A DNA stretch of 64,000 nt from CAXBNV01 sp963977185 (GCA_963977185.1 CAXBNV010000001.1:62001-126000); one strand, 5' to 3'. Positions 45,259 through 55,151 are shown, counted from the stretch's first letter. The notes: generated by a model not told the origin, from the letters alone. Numbers and translations are program-made.

Positions 45259-46542
45259 ATGGATAAATTAATTATAAAAGGCGGAACTCCATTATATGGA
45301 GAAGTTAAGATTTCAGGCGCTAAAAACTCTGCACTTCCAATATTAGCTGCATCTTTACTAACACCACATTCTGTATTTATAAAAAATGTTCCACACCTAA
45401 AAGACGTGACTACTATTTTAGAGTTATTAGGACAAATGGGAACAGAATTTGTTATCGATGAAAATATGAATGTCACTTTAAGTAGTGAAGATATTAAGCA
45501 AACATTTGCGCCTTATGAGTTAGTGAAAACAATGAGGGCATCTATAGTTGTTTTAGGACCATTAGTTGCAAGATTTGGACATGCAAAAGTATCTTTACCA
45601 GGAGGGTGTTCTATTGGGGCAAGACCTGTTAATTATCATGTAGATGGCTTAAGAGCTCTTGGCGCTGACGTTGTTATAGAAGAAGGATACATTTGTGCAT
45701 CAGCAAAAGATGGTTTAAAAGGAGCTGATTTTACTTTTACTGAGGTTTCTGTCACTGGTACAGAAAACTTAATGATGGCTGCCTGCTTAGCTGATGGTAC
45801 CACTACACTAAGAAATGCAGCACAAGAGCCAGAAGTTCAAGATTTGGCTGAATTTTTGAAAGTATTGGGAGCTAAAATAGAAGGAGCTGGTACAAAGACA
45901 ATCATTATACATGGCGTGTCAAAATTATATGGCGGTGAGTATACTGTTATGCCAGATAGAATTGAGACAGGGACTTATTTAATTGCGGCTGCTGTAACTA
46001 AAGGTAAAATTAAAGTTAAAAATACAGATCCTAATTCATTAGGTGTTATTTTAGATAAATTATATGAAACAGGAGTGAAACTAGAAATAGGCTCTGATTG
46101 GATCATTATTGATGCAGAAAATATAACATTAAAAGCAGTTGATATTAATACCTCTCCATATCCTGGTTTTCCAACAGATATGCAAGCGCAATTTATTGCT
46201 CTTAATGCAGTTGCAAAAGGTAAGAGTGTGATTACAGAAAATGTTTTTGAAAATAGGTTTATGCATATTCAAGAATTACAACGGATGGGTGCTGATTTAA
46301 CGATATCAGGAAATACTGTTTATTGTAATGGAGTTAAATCATTAACTGGTGCGCCAGTTATGGCAACTGATCTTAGAGCGTCTGCAGGTTTAGTTTTAGC
46401 AGGTTTAGTTGCTCAAGGAGATACCATAATAGACAGGATTTATCATATAGATCGCGGTTATGAATGCATAGAAGAAAAGTTTATGCAGCTAGGTGCCGCA
46501 ATAAAACGAGTGCATACTTCAGAAGGCTCGTTATTTGGTTGA
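45259..46542 (+). CDS. murA: UDP-N-acetylglucosamine 1-carboxyvinyltransferase
   Basis: 427 residues. First committed step of peptidoglycan synthesis. KISGAKNSALPILAASLL at the N-terminus, the active-site Cys loop LPGGCSIGARPVNYH (fosfomycin target) and PDRIETGTYLIAAAV. It starts 2 bp after ibaG, and its 3' end overlaps the convergent fis-like gene by 12 bp. Confidence 0.97.
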   Translation: MDKLIIKGGTPLYGEVKISGAKNSALPILAASLLTPHSVFIKNVPHLKDVTTILELLGQMGTEFVIDENMNVTLSSEDIKQTFAPYELVKTMRASIVVLGPLVARFGHAKVSLPGGCSIGARPVNYHVDGLRALGADVVIEEGYICASAKDGLKGADFTFTEVSVTGTENLMMAACLADGTTTLRNAAQEPEVQDLAEFLKVLGAKIEGAGTKTIIIHGVSKLYGGEYTVMPDRIETGTYLIAAAVTKGKIKVKNTDPNSLGVILDKLYETGVKLEIGSDWIIIDAENITLKAVDINTSPYPGFPTDMQAQFIALNAVAKGKSVITENVFENRFMHIQELQRMGADLTISGNTVYCNGVKSLTGAPVMATDLRASAGLVLAGLVAQGDTIIDRIYHIDRGYECIEEKFMQLGAAIKRVHTSEGSLFG

Positions 46543-46791
46543 TTTTGTATATTTAATATTTAATAAGTCTATTTTTTTTCTTAAGGTAACTCGAGTTATA
46601 CCCAATATTCTAGCGGCTTTAACTTGATTGCCTTTAGCATGACCCATAACGGTTTGAATTAAAGATTTTTCCACTTCTTTGATAACAAGATTGTGTAAAT
46701 TATTAACTTCTTGGCCGTCAAGATTTTCAAAATACGTGGCTATATTTTGACTAACGAATTCTTTTAATGTTTTATTTGATGTATCTGACAT
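46531..46791 (-). CDS. Fis-family DNA-binding protein
   Basis: 86 residues. The C-terminal HTH ends in QVKAARILGITRVTLRKKI, the NtrC/Fis-type signature, preceded by two helices (VEKSLIQTVMGHAKGN). Fis proteins bend DNA and regulate growth-phase and virulence genes; Legionella has several paralogues that affect effector expression. It is divergent from icmW, with 115 bp between them, so it could influence the secretion cluster, but that is inference. Confidence 0.85.
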   Translation of the reverse strand: MSDTSNKTLKEFVSQNIATYFENLDGQEVNNLHNLVIKEVEKSLIQTVMGHAKGNQVKAARILGITRVTLRKKIDLLNIKYTKSTK

Positions 46792-46906
46792 AGTTAAATT
46801 TTAATAAAGACTATAAATTTTGTAATTTTGTTAAATAAATATTATATTATTTATATAAGTTATTGAGAAATAATTTCGCAACTACTAATTTCATATAATA
46901 AATATT

Positions 46907-47356
46907 ATGCCTGATTTAAGTATTGAAGCAATAGATAAATTTTGGAAAGACCGCCACGATCCTTTTTTAAGAAAAATTATAAAACATATAGAAGAAGTTG
47001 AAACCTGGACGTTAGATGGTGATCCTGAGATTGAAGCAAAAATTCAAGCTTTTGGAGATGCCTTAGATAAAGCAGATAAGATATCTATAACTAATGAAGA
47101 AGATTATATCAATTTATTATCAAGCATAAAACTAGGCAGAGCTTTAAGAATTATGCAGTTTCTAGATATGAAAACACCAGGGTCAGCATCAAAGTTATTA
47201 GTGTATGCTGAGGTATCTAGCTCAGGAACTACAGATATACCAGGGTTGTTTTTAAATCGTAATTTGGTATTTGAAAGAATGCAGTTGCTTTCAAGAATTT
47301 TTGCACCAAAAAGATTTAATTTAGTTACTAAAATTGCAGAAAAAGTTACAGGATAG
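46907..47356 (+). CDS. icmW: Dot/Icm secretion system adaptor IcmW
   Basis: 149 residues, close to Legionella IcmW (151 aa). Small acidic soluble protein; recognised by IDKFWKDRHDPFLRKIIKHI near the N-terminus and LLSSIKLGRALRIMQFLDMK and FERMQLLSRIFAPKR further on. IcmW pairs with IcmS to deliver effectors to the type IV coupling complex (DotL/DotM). It opens the cluster here, followed by a lipoprotein, icmV and dotA. No icmS gene lies in this window. Confidence 0.92.
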   Translation: MPDLSIEAIDKFWKDRHDPFLRKIIKHIEEVETWTLDGDPEIEAKIQAFGDALDKADKISITNEEDYINLLSSIKLGRALRIMQFLDMKTPGSASKLLVYAEVSSSGTTDIPGLFLNRNLVFERMQLLSRIFAPKRFNLVTKIAEKVTG

Positions 47357-47366
47357 TTTTGTTTTT

Positions 47367-48200
47367 ATGAAAAGTTCGAAAATCATAAATTATTTATTGT
47401 TAATATTATTGCTAATTTTTGTAACTTCATGTGCTCATAAAGTAAAAAAAGTACACCATGAAGAAGTTATAATAGAATCCCCTGAGCCTATTATAGAAAA
47501 TAGTTATATCGAATCTCCAGAAGAAAAAGAAGTTTACGACATTAAAGGCTTTATCAATAGAAGCAAATCCAAGCAAATATCTGGAACTATTGATTTAAAA
47601 TCAATGAAATTTACTGCTTATTTGCTTGAAAAGTTAGTTTGTCTTAATTATTTAAATAATTTATTCGTATCTGATATAAAAGCGAAGTTTGAACCAAATT
47701 TAGAGAAAAAATTAGTTAATAAATATAATCATTATTGGGTGACAAGTTTTGGGAGTTTAGTTTTAAAATTTGGAGATAAAACACAAAACATTTATGGGTG
47801 CGGTCAAATAGTTTTTCCAGACTCAAGTATGCTTAGTTTCAATAATCTTAAAAATGATGTTAATTCTATGATAAATATTTTAGAGCCAATAGCTAAACAA
47901 ATTATTTCAAATGAGCCAGTTAAAAAATTATCAACTAATAATTTTACTAATGCATGTAAGATTTTTTATGAAAATGAAAACAAAGTGTTAGTTTTAAATT
48001 ATCAAAAAAAAATGCCAGAGCTTCCTATTATTTCTAGAAATTTAATAACAGAATATAAAACAACTCGATTAAAAACATTAGAATATATTAATAACTCTAT
48101 GTTTAAAGGTTGCACAGGGCAATTTATTAAGGATGAGTCTTACCAGCACAGTATTCAAACCTTTATTGAAAAATTTATCTTTTGTACGGATTGTGATTAA
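47367..48200 (+). CDS. Lipoprotein of unknown family inside the Dot/Icm cluster
   Basis: 277 residues from ATG 47367, 10 bp after icmW. A lipoprotein signal peptide ends with lipobox VTSC (Cys22). The mature protein begins with a charged linker (KVKKVHHEEVIIESPEPI) and a globular part with four or five cysteines (CGQIVF, NACKIFY, GCTGQF, FCTDCD end). It does not resemble DotC, DotD or IcmX as I know them. Location between icmW and icmV suggests a secretion-system envelope component, perhaps in the place that icmX holds in Legionella. An in-frame ATG at 47334 overlaps icmW and would spoil the signal peptide. Confidence 0.7.
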   Translation: MKSSKIINYLLLILLLIFVTSCAHKVKKVHHEEVIIESPEPIIENSYIESPEEKEVYDIKGFINRSKSKQISGTIDLKSMKFTAYLLEKLVCLNYLNNLFVSDIKAKFEPNLEKKLVNKYNHYWVTSFGSLVLKFGDKTQNIYGCGQIVFPDSSMLSFNNLKNDVNSMINILEPIAKQIISNEPVKKLSTNNFTNACKIFYENENKVLVLNYQKKMPELPIISRNLITEYKTTRLKTLEYINNSMFKGCTGQFIKDESYQHSIQTFIEKFIFCTDCD

Positions 48201-48274
48201 TACAAATAAAATGTTTAAGCTATACTGTTTGTAGATATTATTAATTAATTTTATGTAAGTTTTGTAAATATCTT

Positions 48275-48754
48275 ATGGTTAAAAATAAGTATAAAGAAAA
48301 GAAAAAAGGCGTAATTCGACGTTTTTTTGGGTTTATGTTTTATACCAAGCAATTTGGCTCGTTTAAAAGAAATTTTGGTACGCCTTTTGAACGATTATCT
48401 AGCTCAGTTCAAAAATTAATGCAAGTTAGTAATTTAAAATCCCCTGCAGAGCAGTTTGATAATGCCATAAATAGATTAGGCCTTAGTGATGCTGATTTAA
48501 AAAAGCGCCAAAAAGGTTTTTTAATTAATTCAATCATGTTATTTTTTTTGGGAATTTTTTTTGGTGTAGTGGGAATCTACCTTACTTTAGATGGTCTTGT
48601 TGCTGCCGGATTAGTTACTCAAATTTTCACATTCATTAGTTTTTCTCTTGCATTGTATATGCATTTTTGGTTTTTTCAAATTAAAAATAGAAAATTAGGT
48701 TGCTCATTTAAAGAGTGGTGGGATAATAAAATTATAGATAGCAATATAGAATAA
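48275..48754 (+). CDS. icmV: Dot/Icm secretion system protein IcmV
   Basis: 159 residues. N-terminus basic (KKKGVIRRFFGFMFYTKQFG), then a soluble stretch and two membrane helices (INSIMLFFLGIFFGVVGIYL and LVTQIFTFISFSLALYMHFW). Size, topology and the position directly before dotA fit IcmV. The dotA ATG is one base after its stop. Confidence 0.85.
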   Translation: MVKNKYKEKKKGVIRRFFGFMFYTKQFGSFKRNFGTPFERLSSSVQKLMQVSNLKSPAEQFDNAINRLGLSDADLKKRQKGFLINSIMLFFLGIFFGVVGIYLTLDGLVAAGLVTQIFTFISFSLALYMHFWFFQIKNRKLGCSFKEWWDNKIIDSNIE

Positions 48755-48755
48755 A

Positions 48756-51700
48756 ATGACTGTACTTTTAGGAAAATTATATAATAAAAAATTAATAATT
48801 TTTGCATTTATATTTATATTTATGCTTAATATTATCTCTATTTTTGCAGATAATGTGCCAAGCTCTAATCAAAGCAATACTACAAAAACTATTGAAAAAT
48901 ATGAAGAAGAAGCACAGAACACTAAAGATATTGTAACAGTACCTCTTTTAGCTGAGATATTTGGTATTCTTCCTCAAGCAGGAATAAATGTTGATAGTAC
49001 TAAATACCCTATAAAAGGTGGTATTGTTATTGCATCAGCTTTTTATGGTTTTAATATAGGTATTGCTGCCCTTGGTGCTTCATTAATTATCTATGCTATC
49101 TTTTTAGGTTTGACGAATACTGTCTCATCTGGAACACCTTTAGGCCAAAGGTTACATACTTTGTTTTTCCCAATAAGAATTGCAGTTGGCTCTGTTGGTC
49201 TAGCTCCTATTTTTGGTGGATATAGCGCATCACAAGTTTTTGCTCTTTGGTGTATAGTGCAAGGCGTGCATTTTGCTGATCTTGTTTGGACCATGGCCGC
49301 CACATCATATTTAGATAATTTTAAAGGTGTCCCGGTGAATCCGTCAGGCAAATCTGGAACTGGATCTATAGTTGATATTCCAGCAACGGCGCAAGCAGCC
49401 TTAGAAAATGCAATAAACACTGGAGGAGTAAATCAATATGCTTTATGTAATAATTTTGTACAGCAAGTGGTCAATCAGAGCATAGCAAATCCTAATGTAG
49501 CTATTGCAATAAATTATATCTACAATAATATAGGCTATAGCAAGAACTTTATTACAGAAAATCAGAGCCCTGAGCCTGCGACGCCGCCAACGCCGTCAGC
49601 GCCAACGCCAAAGCTAGAGAAATATCCAGATTTTTGTGGCTCACTTATACTTGATGTTACCAATATGGTCGGGTCGTGTAATAAGCCTGGTGCGACGGCT
49701 TGCTCTCCTTTTATTTCGCCGCAAAACGTTGATTTTTATGGAATTTGTGCTATATATAATTCAAAAGATTCGTTCCCGCCAAAGGTTGAGCCGCAATTTG
49801 CGGGTGCTCAAGCTGCATGTAAAACATTGACTAGTACAAGTAATCTTGATTTAGCTTTTAATTCTGAAGTAACAAATATTTCCATTGACTGGAATAACCT
49901 TATTTCTGAAACATGGAATTATCCTGGTAATATTAAGAAAAGTAATGCAGGTGTTCAAAGTTTAATAAATGACTCTAATTTTTTCCAAGGAACAACAAGT
50001 ACTGAGATGTGCAAAAATGCAACAACTGGTTCTTTTTCTTGGACAAGTTTTATATGTTATTTGGCAGAAGTTCAAAATGATGTTGCAAATGCACTAGCAA
50101 ATGATCCTGCTATTTTAGGTAAAGAAGTCGAGAAGGCTAAACAGAGTTTAAATTTAGGTTGGATTTTTGCTGCGACTACTTACTTTGGTTTTTCTTCTAT
50201 AACAGATACGCCTGATATTTTTGCGCAAATAGGTAATAATCTTAGTGTCACTTATAAGCTTCCATCTAATATTCCTAATTATTCATTATCTAATGCCTTA
50301 TCAAGTAATAGTGGTTGCCCTAGTAAAATAAATAATACTGACTTAACAAATGCAAGCAGTAAGTTTTCAACAGGATTTAATCAAGCTATAAATAGTCTGT
50401 TGGGAGTTGCGTATGGTAATTTTTTTGCAGATAGCTCAACAGGCACTGGTGGTACAGCATTTAAAAATGCTGTTATTGGAGATGGGTTTACTTTTGCTGA
50501 TTTAGGTTTGGGTAGTAATTATAAAGCTTTTCAGGCTAAAGCTCTTTGTTTGTCTTGTTTTCCTCCTGCAGCTTTTCAATCTTTATTAAATACATCTTCT
50601 TGTAATGGAATAGCAAAGACTGACTGCTATAATAAGAATGGTCAATGGGCGGTAAATGGCACAGTATTAGGGGCTATAAGTCAGTTAGGAAATGTAAGTA
50701 TTACGTTCAATAGTCTGTTATCTTATTTAAATGCAGCTGTTTCGACAGATTTAAATAATCCGTCAACAACTTTTAATGAATATTCTGCTAGCGGGGCTGA
50801 TAGCGGAGGAGGGATCCCAAGTGGAAATAATAGTGGCCCTGGTAAGAATTCAATGAGTCAGCTTCAACAAAATTATTCTTGTTTTATTAAGAATAAATAT
50901 CAAGACTATGAAAATGTGATTACTAAATATGATATAGGGCAGCCAACTAATCCTCCTGCAAGTAGTCCAGCTTTGCAGGAAATATCAGGTATTTTTACAT
51001 CTTCAGGTCTTGCAACAATTATGAAAAATGCAAGTGTCAAAATAGGAACTATAAATCTAGGTCTTGATATATCAATGGGGGTTATAGGTGGTATTGCTTC
51101 AGAATTTGCAAAAGATATTGTTTCTGGACCAGGAAATAACATTATGCAGCAAATTAATGAGGTTTCTGAGTTTCCACTTATAAAACTATCGCAAAGAGGT
51201 AATAATATTGCTCAAAGTATAGAGTTTATTGTGGAGGAATTAATTCCTTTTTATGCTATATTTCAAAGTGTGGCTAGTATTGCTAATTTATTTAGCAGCA
51301 ATCCATCTAGCGGAAATTTATGGCAAGATCTTACAAGTCTAGTTGGAGGAATTGTAGAAGGAGCAGTATATTTCGCTGCAAATAACTCTGGGTATCTGAA
51401 TATTATTTTGGAAGCACAGCTATGGATTCTACTAGTAGTAGTTGCTGTTGTTTCGCCATTGTATATGTTAGCTTTAAGTATGTTTTATTTGCCAATGATT
51501 CCTTTGATTATCTTTTTATATGCAGTTTTTGCATGGTTTATGACTGTTATCGAAGCCGTAATTGCAGCACCTATATTAGCAATTGGTATTATGCATCCAA
51601 GTGGAGATGAAGTTTTTGGTAAGTCAGAGAATGGATTATTGATGTTAGTTAATGCTATGTTAAGGCCTATGCTAATAATAATAGGATTTGTTTCTGCATT

Positions 51701-52046
51701 CGTATTGTTTCGAATAGCATTAGTTATTTATAATTTATTTTTTGGTGCAATGCTTGAGTTTTTAACTATAACTTCAATTGGTGTCTATATAACTTTTATT
51801 GGTACTTATATTGGTGGAATGATACCGTTAGTAACAAGGGTTTATTCTTTAACTAATCAAATACCAGAGAATGTTATGACTTGGATTGGTGGGACACATG
51901 CAGGAGCTCGTGGCGATGCTCAAGAAGCTCTTCAAGGTATGCGTTCAGGTGCTCAAGCAGCTCCTGGCGAGGTTTCAAGCTCAGCTAAAGGTGCCGCTGG
52001 TGCTGTAGTAATGGGTAAACAGTTAAAAGATGTAGTGAAGAAATAA
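48756..52046 (+). CDS. dotA: Dot/Icm inner-membrane/secreted protein DotA
   Basis: 1096 residues (Legionella DotA is 1048). N-terminal hydrophobic signal (IFAFIFIFMLNIISIF), several membrane helices at both ends, a large Cys- and Asn-rich periplasmic region in the middle, and a small-residue-rich tail after the last helix. Family segments include GGIVIASAFYGFNIGI near the start and the LALSMFYLPMIPLIIFLYAV helix block late. A proline-rich stretch lies at about 270-291 (EPATPPTPSAPTP), in locally GC-rich DNA unlike the rest of the gene. DotA forms a polytopic ring in the secretion complex. Confidence 0.93.
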   Translation: MTVLLGKLYNKKLIIFAFIFIFMLNIISIFADNVPSSNQSNTTKTIEKYEEEAQNTKDIVTVPLLAEIFGILPQAGINVDSTKYPIKGGIVIASAFYGFNIGIAALGASLIIYAIFLGLTNTVSSGTPLGQRLHTLFFPIRIAVGSVGLAPIFGGYSASQVFALWCIVQGVHFADLVWTMAATSYLDNFKGVPVNPSGKSGTGSIVDIPATAQAALENAINTGGVNQYALCNNFVQQVVNQSIANPNVAIAINYIYNNIGYSKNFITENQSPEPATPPTPSAPTPKLEKYPDFCGSLILDVTNMVGSCNKPGATACSPFISPQNVDFYGICAIYNSKDSFPPKVEPQFAGAQAACKTLTSTSNLDLAFNSEVTNISIDWNNLISETWNYPGNIKKSNAGVQSLINDSNFFQGTTSTEMCKNATTGSFSWTSFICYLAEVQNDVANALANDPAILGKEVEKAKQSLNLGWIFAATTYFGFSSITDTPDIFAQIGNNLSVTYKLPSNIPNYSLSNALSSNSGCPSKINNTDLTNASSKFSTGFNQAINSLLGVAYGNFFADSSTGTGGTAFKNAVIGDGFTFADLGLGSNYKAFQAKALCLSCFPPAAFQSLLNTSSCNGIAKTDCYNKNGQWAVNGTVLGAISQLGNVSITFNSLLSYLNAAVSTDLNNPSTTFNEYSASGADSGGGIPSGNNSGPGKNSMSQLQQNYSCFIKNKYQDYENVITKYDIGQPTNPPASSPALQEISGIFTSSGLATIMKNASVKIGTINLGLDISMGVIGGIASEFAKDIVSGPGNNIMQQINEVSEFPLIKLSQRGNNIAQSIEFIVEELIPFYAIFQSVASIANLFSSNPSSGNLWQDLTSLVGGIVEGAVYFAANNSGYLNIILEAQLWILLVVVAVVSPLYMLALSMFYLPMIPLIIFLYAVFAWFMTVIEAVIAAPILAIGIMHPSGDEVFGKSENGLLMLVNAMLRPMLIIIGFVSAFVLFRIALVIYNLFFGAMLEFLTITSIGVYITFIGTYIGGMIPLVTRVYSLTNQIPENVMTWIGGTHAGARGDAQEALQGMRSGAQAAPGEVSSSAKGAAGAVVMGKQLKDVVKK

Positions 52047-52087
52047 GAAGAATTAATAATTAAATCACATACGATTTGGAAAATAAA

Positions 52088-53497
52088 ATGGATTTTTATT
52101 TTAACAGAAAGAGCTTTGAGAAAAAAATAAAATTATTAACTTATTTGTTAAATACTACAAATTATTTGTTGTTAATAACAGGAATTAAAAATAGCGGTAA
52201 AACTCAGTTTGTTGAAACATGGTTGTCTAATAAACTTAATCTTAATTATAATGATTTAAATAATCTTTGTATTTCAAAAATTTCTTTAGAACATGAAACT
52301 GATATAGATCTTGATTATATTAAAGAGCATTGTATTACTAATTGGCAATTGAATATAGATCAAAATTTTATAATCAATTTTAAAGATGTAATAGATAATA
52401 TTCCTAAAGAAAGTATGTATCAATATGTATTATTAATAGATAATGCCGAAAGATTACCAGAAAATATATTACAAAAATTAATTGAGCTAAATTCAAATGA
52501 TAACTCTTTATTATTTAGATTAGTCTTAGTAGGTGAGAGTAGTATTCTTAATACTACGATGGAGTTATTAAAAGGGAAAAACCATAAATATTATAATTCA
52601 TTAATAAAACCATTATCCTTTAGAGAAACAAGATTGTTTTTAATAGAGCTTTATAGAAAGCATAACAAAACAGTTCCTTTTAATTTTAATGAAGTAAAAA
52701 AAATATATCAAAATTCTCTAGGATTGATTCCTAATATTATTAAAGAAATTAAAAAATCTCATGTGATAACAAAAAAGTATAAAAAGGAAAAATTTGGATT
52801 TAATTTTTTTGGAAATAACTTTAAGAATCTTTTTGCCAATATGTCATTAGGAGTTATTTTAGAGTATAAATATGCACTTAAAAATATATCTATTGCTTTT
52901 TTAGGATTAATTATTTTAGGATTATTTATTTTTCAAGAGGAAATAAATAATAATTTATTAGATAATGGCGCAAATCTTAATACTAGTATTACTAGTGATG
53001 CATCAGCTGTATCTATTCAAGTAAGTAATTCAGAAGTAATGAAGGCTAATGAAATTCAAGAAGAGATACAAAAAAATAAAATTAACACAAAAGCTGAGAA
53101 TTTATCTGATAATACTGATAGCAATATGAATAAAGTTATATCTAAATCAAATGTAAATATAACTAAAAATATAAAAAATACTGAAGATTCTATAGATGTA
53201 TTAAAATTAGATAATGATAATTATACTATACAACTAGGTGCTTATTTAAAAAAACAAGATGCAACAGATTTTATTAATAAAAATATTAATAATCATAGCT
53301 TAAGAAAAAAATTTAAAATAGTAGCAGCGCAAAGAAATAATGATGTTTATTATTTAGTATTATATGGTGATTATGAGACAAGACAATCGGCTAATAATTA
53401 TGTGAAGATTTTAAAAAATTCATTAAAAAGCAACGGGCCATGGATTAGACAGATTGCATCTGTTAAGGATGATATTTCTTCTTTAAAATTATCTTAA
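52088..53497 (+). CDS. DamX-like AAA ATPase with C-terminal SPOR domain
   Basis: 469 residues from ATG 52088; a TTG at 52076 would add four residues, but TTGGA at 52076-52080 serves better as ribosome binding site. Walker A is GIKNSGKT (32-39); a Walker B-like YVLLIDNAERLP follows. A membrane helix (ISIAFLGLIILGLFIF) separates the cytoplasmic ATPase-like part from a low-complexity linker and a SPOR domain (YTIQLGAYLKKQDATDFIN onward) that binds denuded peptidoglycan at division sites. DamX acts in cell division. Being 41 bp downstream of dotA, it could also guide placement of the secretion machine at the pole, which is inference. Confidence 0.82.
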   Translation: MDFYFNRKSFEKKIKLLTYLLNTTNYLLLITGIKNSGKTQFVETWLSNKLNLNYNDLNNLCISKISLEHETDIDLDYIKEHCITNWQLNIDQNFIINFKDVIDNIPKESMYQYVLLIDNAERLPENILQKLIELNSNDNSLLFRLVLVGESSILNTTMELLKGKNHKYYNSLIKPLSFRETRLFLIELYRKHNKTVPFNFNEVKKIYQNSLGLIPNIIKEIKKSHVITKKYKKEKFGFNFFGNNFKNLFANMSLGVILEYKYALKNISIAFLGLIILGLFIFQEEINNNLLDNGANLNTSITSDASAVSIQVSNSEVMKANEIQEEIQKNKINTKAENLSDNTDSNMNKVISKSNVNITKNIKNTEDSIDVLKLDNDNYTIQLGAYLKKQDATDFINKNINNHSLRKKFKIVAAQRNNDVYYLVLYGDYETRQSANNYVKILKNSLKSNGPWIRQIASVKDDISSLKLS

Positions 53498-53613
53498 TAA
53501 TAAAGCCATTTCTTTCTCGGTTTTGATTTGATAATTTTACAATTTATGTTATTTTGGTATTAGCAAATAATGTTAAATAAATAATATATAAAATAAGAAT
53601 ATTCAGTAAATTT

Positions 53614-54024
53614 ATGGGTGTACAATCAGTTTTTGCTATAGAAATAAGTTTATTAATATTGATGCAGCTTTTATTAAGTATCAATGTTGTAAGACTTAGA
53701 CGCAAATATAAAATTTCTCTTAAAGATAGTGGCAATATATATTTGATTCGAGCAATAAGAGCTCAGGCAAATTTTATTGAATATGTTCCAATTATCTTGG
53801 TTGCTCACTTGTCACTAGTTCTTTTTGATATTAATTTTATATTATTTTCAATTTTGGCTTCGTTAATGATAGTAGGAAGAGTACTGCATATCTTTAGTAT
53901 TATATATATCGAATCTAAAGAGCCACCTATATTTATATTTCGTGCAATAGCTATGGTTTGTACATTTGCAAGTATGCTTTTGTCTAGTATTGCTCTTTTA
54001 ATTATCTCTTGGATGAATTTTTAA
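53614..54024 (+). CDS. MAPEG-family membrane protein
   Basis: 136 residues with four hydrophobic segments. RAIRAQANFIEYVPIILVAH matches the MAPEG/YecN core motif with its Arg/Asn/Glu residues. MAPEG proteins include glutathione-dependent membrane enzymes; the bacterial YecN members are poorly understood. It converges on tdh. Confidence 0.85.
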   Translation: MGVQSVFAIEISLLILMQLLLSINVVRLRRKYKISLKDSGNIYLIRAIRAQANFIEYVPIILVAHLSLVLFDINFILFSILASLMIVGRVLHIFSIIYIESKEPPIFIFRAIAMVCTFASMLLSSIALLIISWMNF

Positions 54025-54049
54025 TATTTATTGAATATAAATTTTTTTC

Positions 54050-54089
54050 AATAAGTCTTTCAACCAATTAATTAGTTGAAAAACTTATT
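54050..54089. terminator. Hairpin between convergent MAPEG gene and tdh
   Basis: AATAAGT (54050-54056) pairs with ACTTATT (54083-54089), and TTCAAC (54059-54064) pairs with GTTGAA (54075-54080), with 2-nt internal loops. It sits between convergent genes but has no proper U-tract on either strand, so termination is only probable. Confidence 0.4.
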
Positions 54090-54097
54090 TATTAAAA

Positions 54098-55123
54098 TTA
54101 TTCCCAGTTCAATATTACCTTACTAGACTTACCTGATAACATAGTATCAAATGCTTCTTGAAAATCATCAATATGAAATTCATGAGTAATTATAGGGGAT
54201 ATGTCTAATCCACTTTGGAGCATACTGGTCATTTTATACCATGTTTCAAACATTTTTCGTCCATAAATGCCTTTGATATTTAGACCTTTGAATATCACAT
54301 GATTCCAATCTATCATTACATCTTTAGGAGGAATTCCTAAAAGTGCAACATTTCCTCCATAATTCATATTAGCTATTAAGTCTTGAAAAGCACTGGCTTG
54401 ACCAGACATTTCTAAGCCAACATCAAAACCTTCTTTCATGCCAAGATCAGTCATAGCTTGGCTGATCGACTCTTTGGTTACATTTATAGTTTTATTTGCG
54501 CCCATTTTTTTAGCAAGCTCTAATTTACTATCTTCTACATCAGTAATGACAACATGACGAGCTCCAACATGCCTTGCAATCGCTGCTGCCATAATGCCTA
54601 TAGGGCCTGCACCTGTAATGAGAACATCTTCACCGACCAAATTATATTCTAAAGCTGTGTGAGCTGCATTTCCTAAAGGATCTAATATAGCACCATAAGT
54701 ATCGCTAATTGAATCAGAAAGAGGATAGATGTTTTCCTGAGGCATTACTAAATATTCAGCAAAAGCACCTGCAGTATTAACTCCTATTCCTTTAGTATTG
54801 CGACATAAATGGCGTCTCCCAGCACGACAGTTTCTGCAATGACCGCAAACTAAATGTCCCTCACCAGATACTCTTTGGCCTATACTAACACTTTTTACCG
54901 AGCTTCCAGCATCAACTATTTCGCCGGCAAATTCATGCCCTGTAATTAATGGTAGCTGTAAGGTATTTTGCGCCCAGTTATCCCAATTATAAATATGGAT
55001 ATCTGTACCACAAATAGCTGTTTTTTTAATTTTAATTAATACGTCATTTTCACCCATAAAAGGCATAGGCTCATCACGTAGCCATATACCAGGTTCTGCT
55101 TTTAATTTTACTAATGCTTTCAT
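54098..55123 (-). CDS. tdh: L-threonine 3-dehydrogenase
   Basis: 341 residues. Medium-chain zinc dehydrogenase: catalytic zinc site ICGTDIHIYNWD and GHEFAGEIV, structural zinc cysteines in GHCRNCRAGRRHLC, and the NAD fold GAGPIGIMAAAIA. It oxidises threonine to 2-amino-3-oxobutyrate for Kbl, encoded upstream on the same strand. Confidence 0.96.
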   Translation of the reverse strand: MKALVKLKAEPGIWLRDEPMPFMGENDVLIKIKKTAICGTDIHIYNWDNWAQNTLQLPLITGHEFAGEIVDAGSSVKSVSIGQRVSGEGHLVCGHCRNCRAGRRHLCRNTKGIGVNTAGAFAEYLVMPQENIYPLSDSISDTYGAILDPLGNAAHTALEYNLVGEDVLITGAGPIGIMAAAIARHVGARHVVITDVEDSKLELAKKMGANKTINVTKESISQAMTDLGMKEGFDVGLEMSGQASAFQDLIANMNYGGNVALLGIPPKDVMIDWNHVIFKGLNIKGIYGRKMFETWYKMTSMLQSGLDISPIITHEFHIDDFQEAFDTMLSGKSSKVILNWE

Positions 55124-55151
55124 AAAATAATTTAATCTTAATGTAGAGTTT

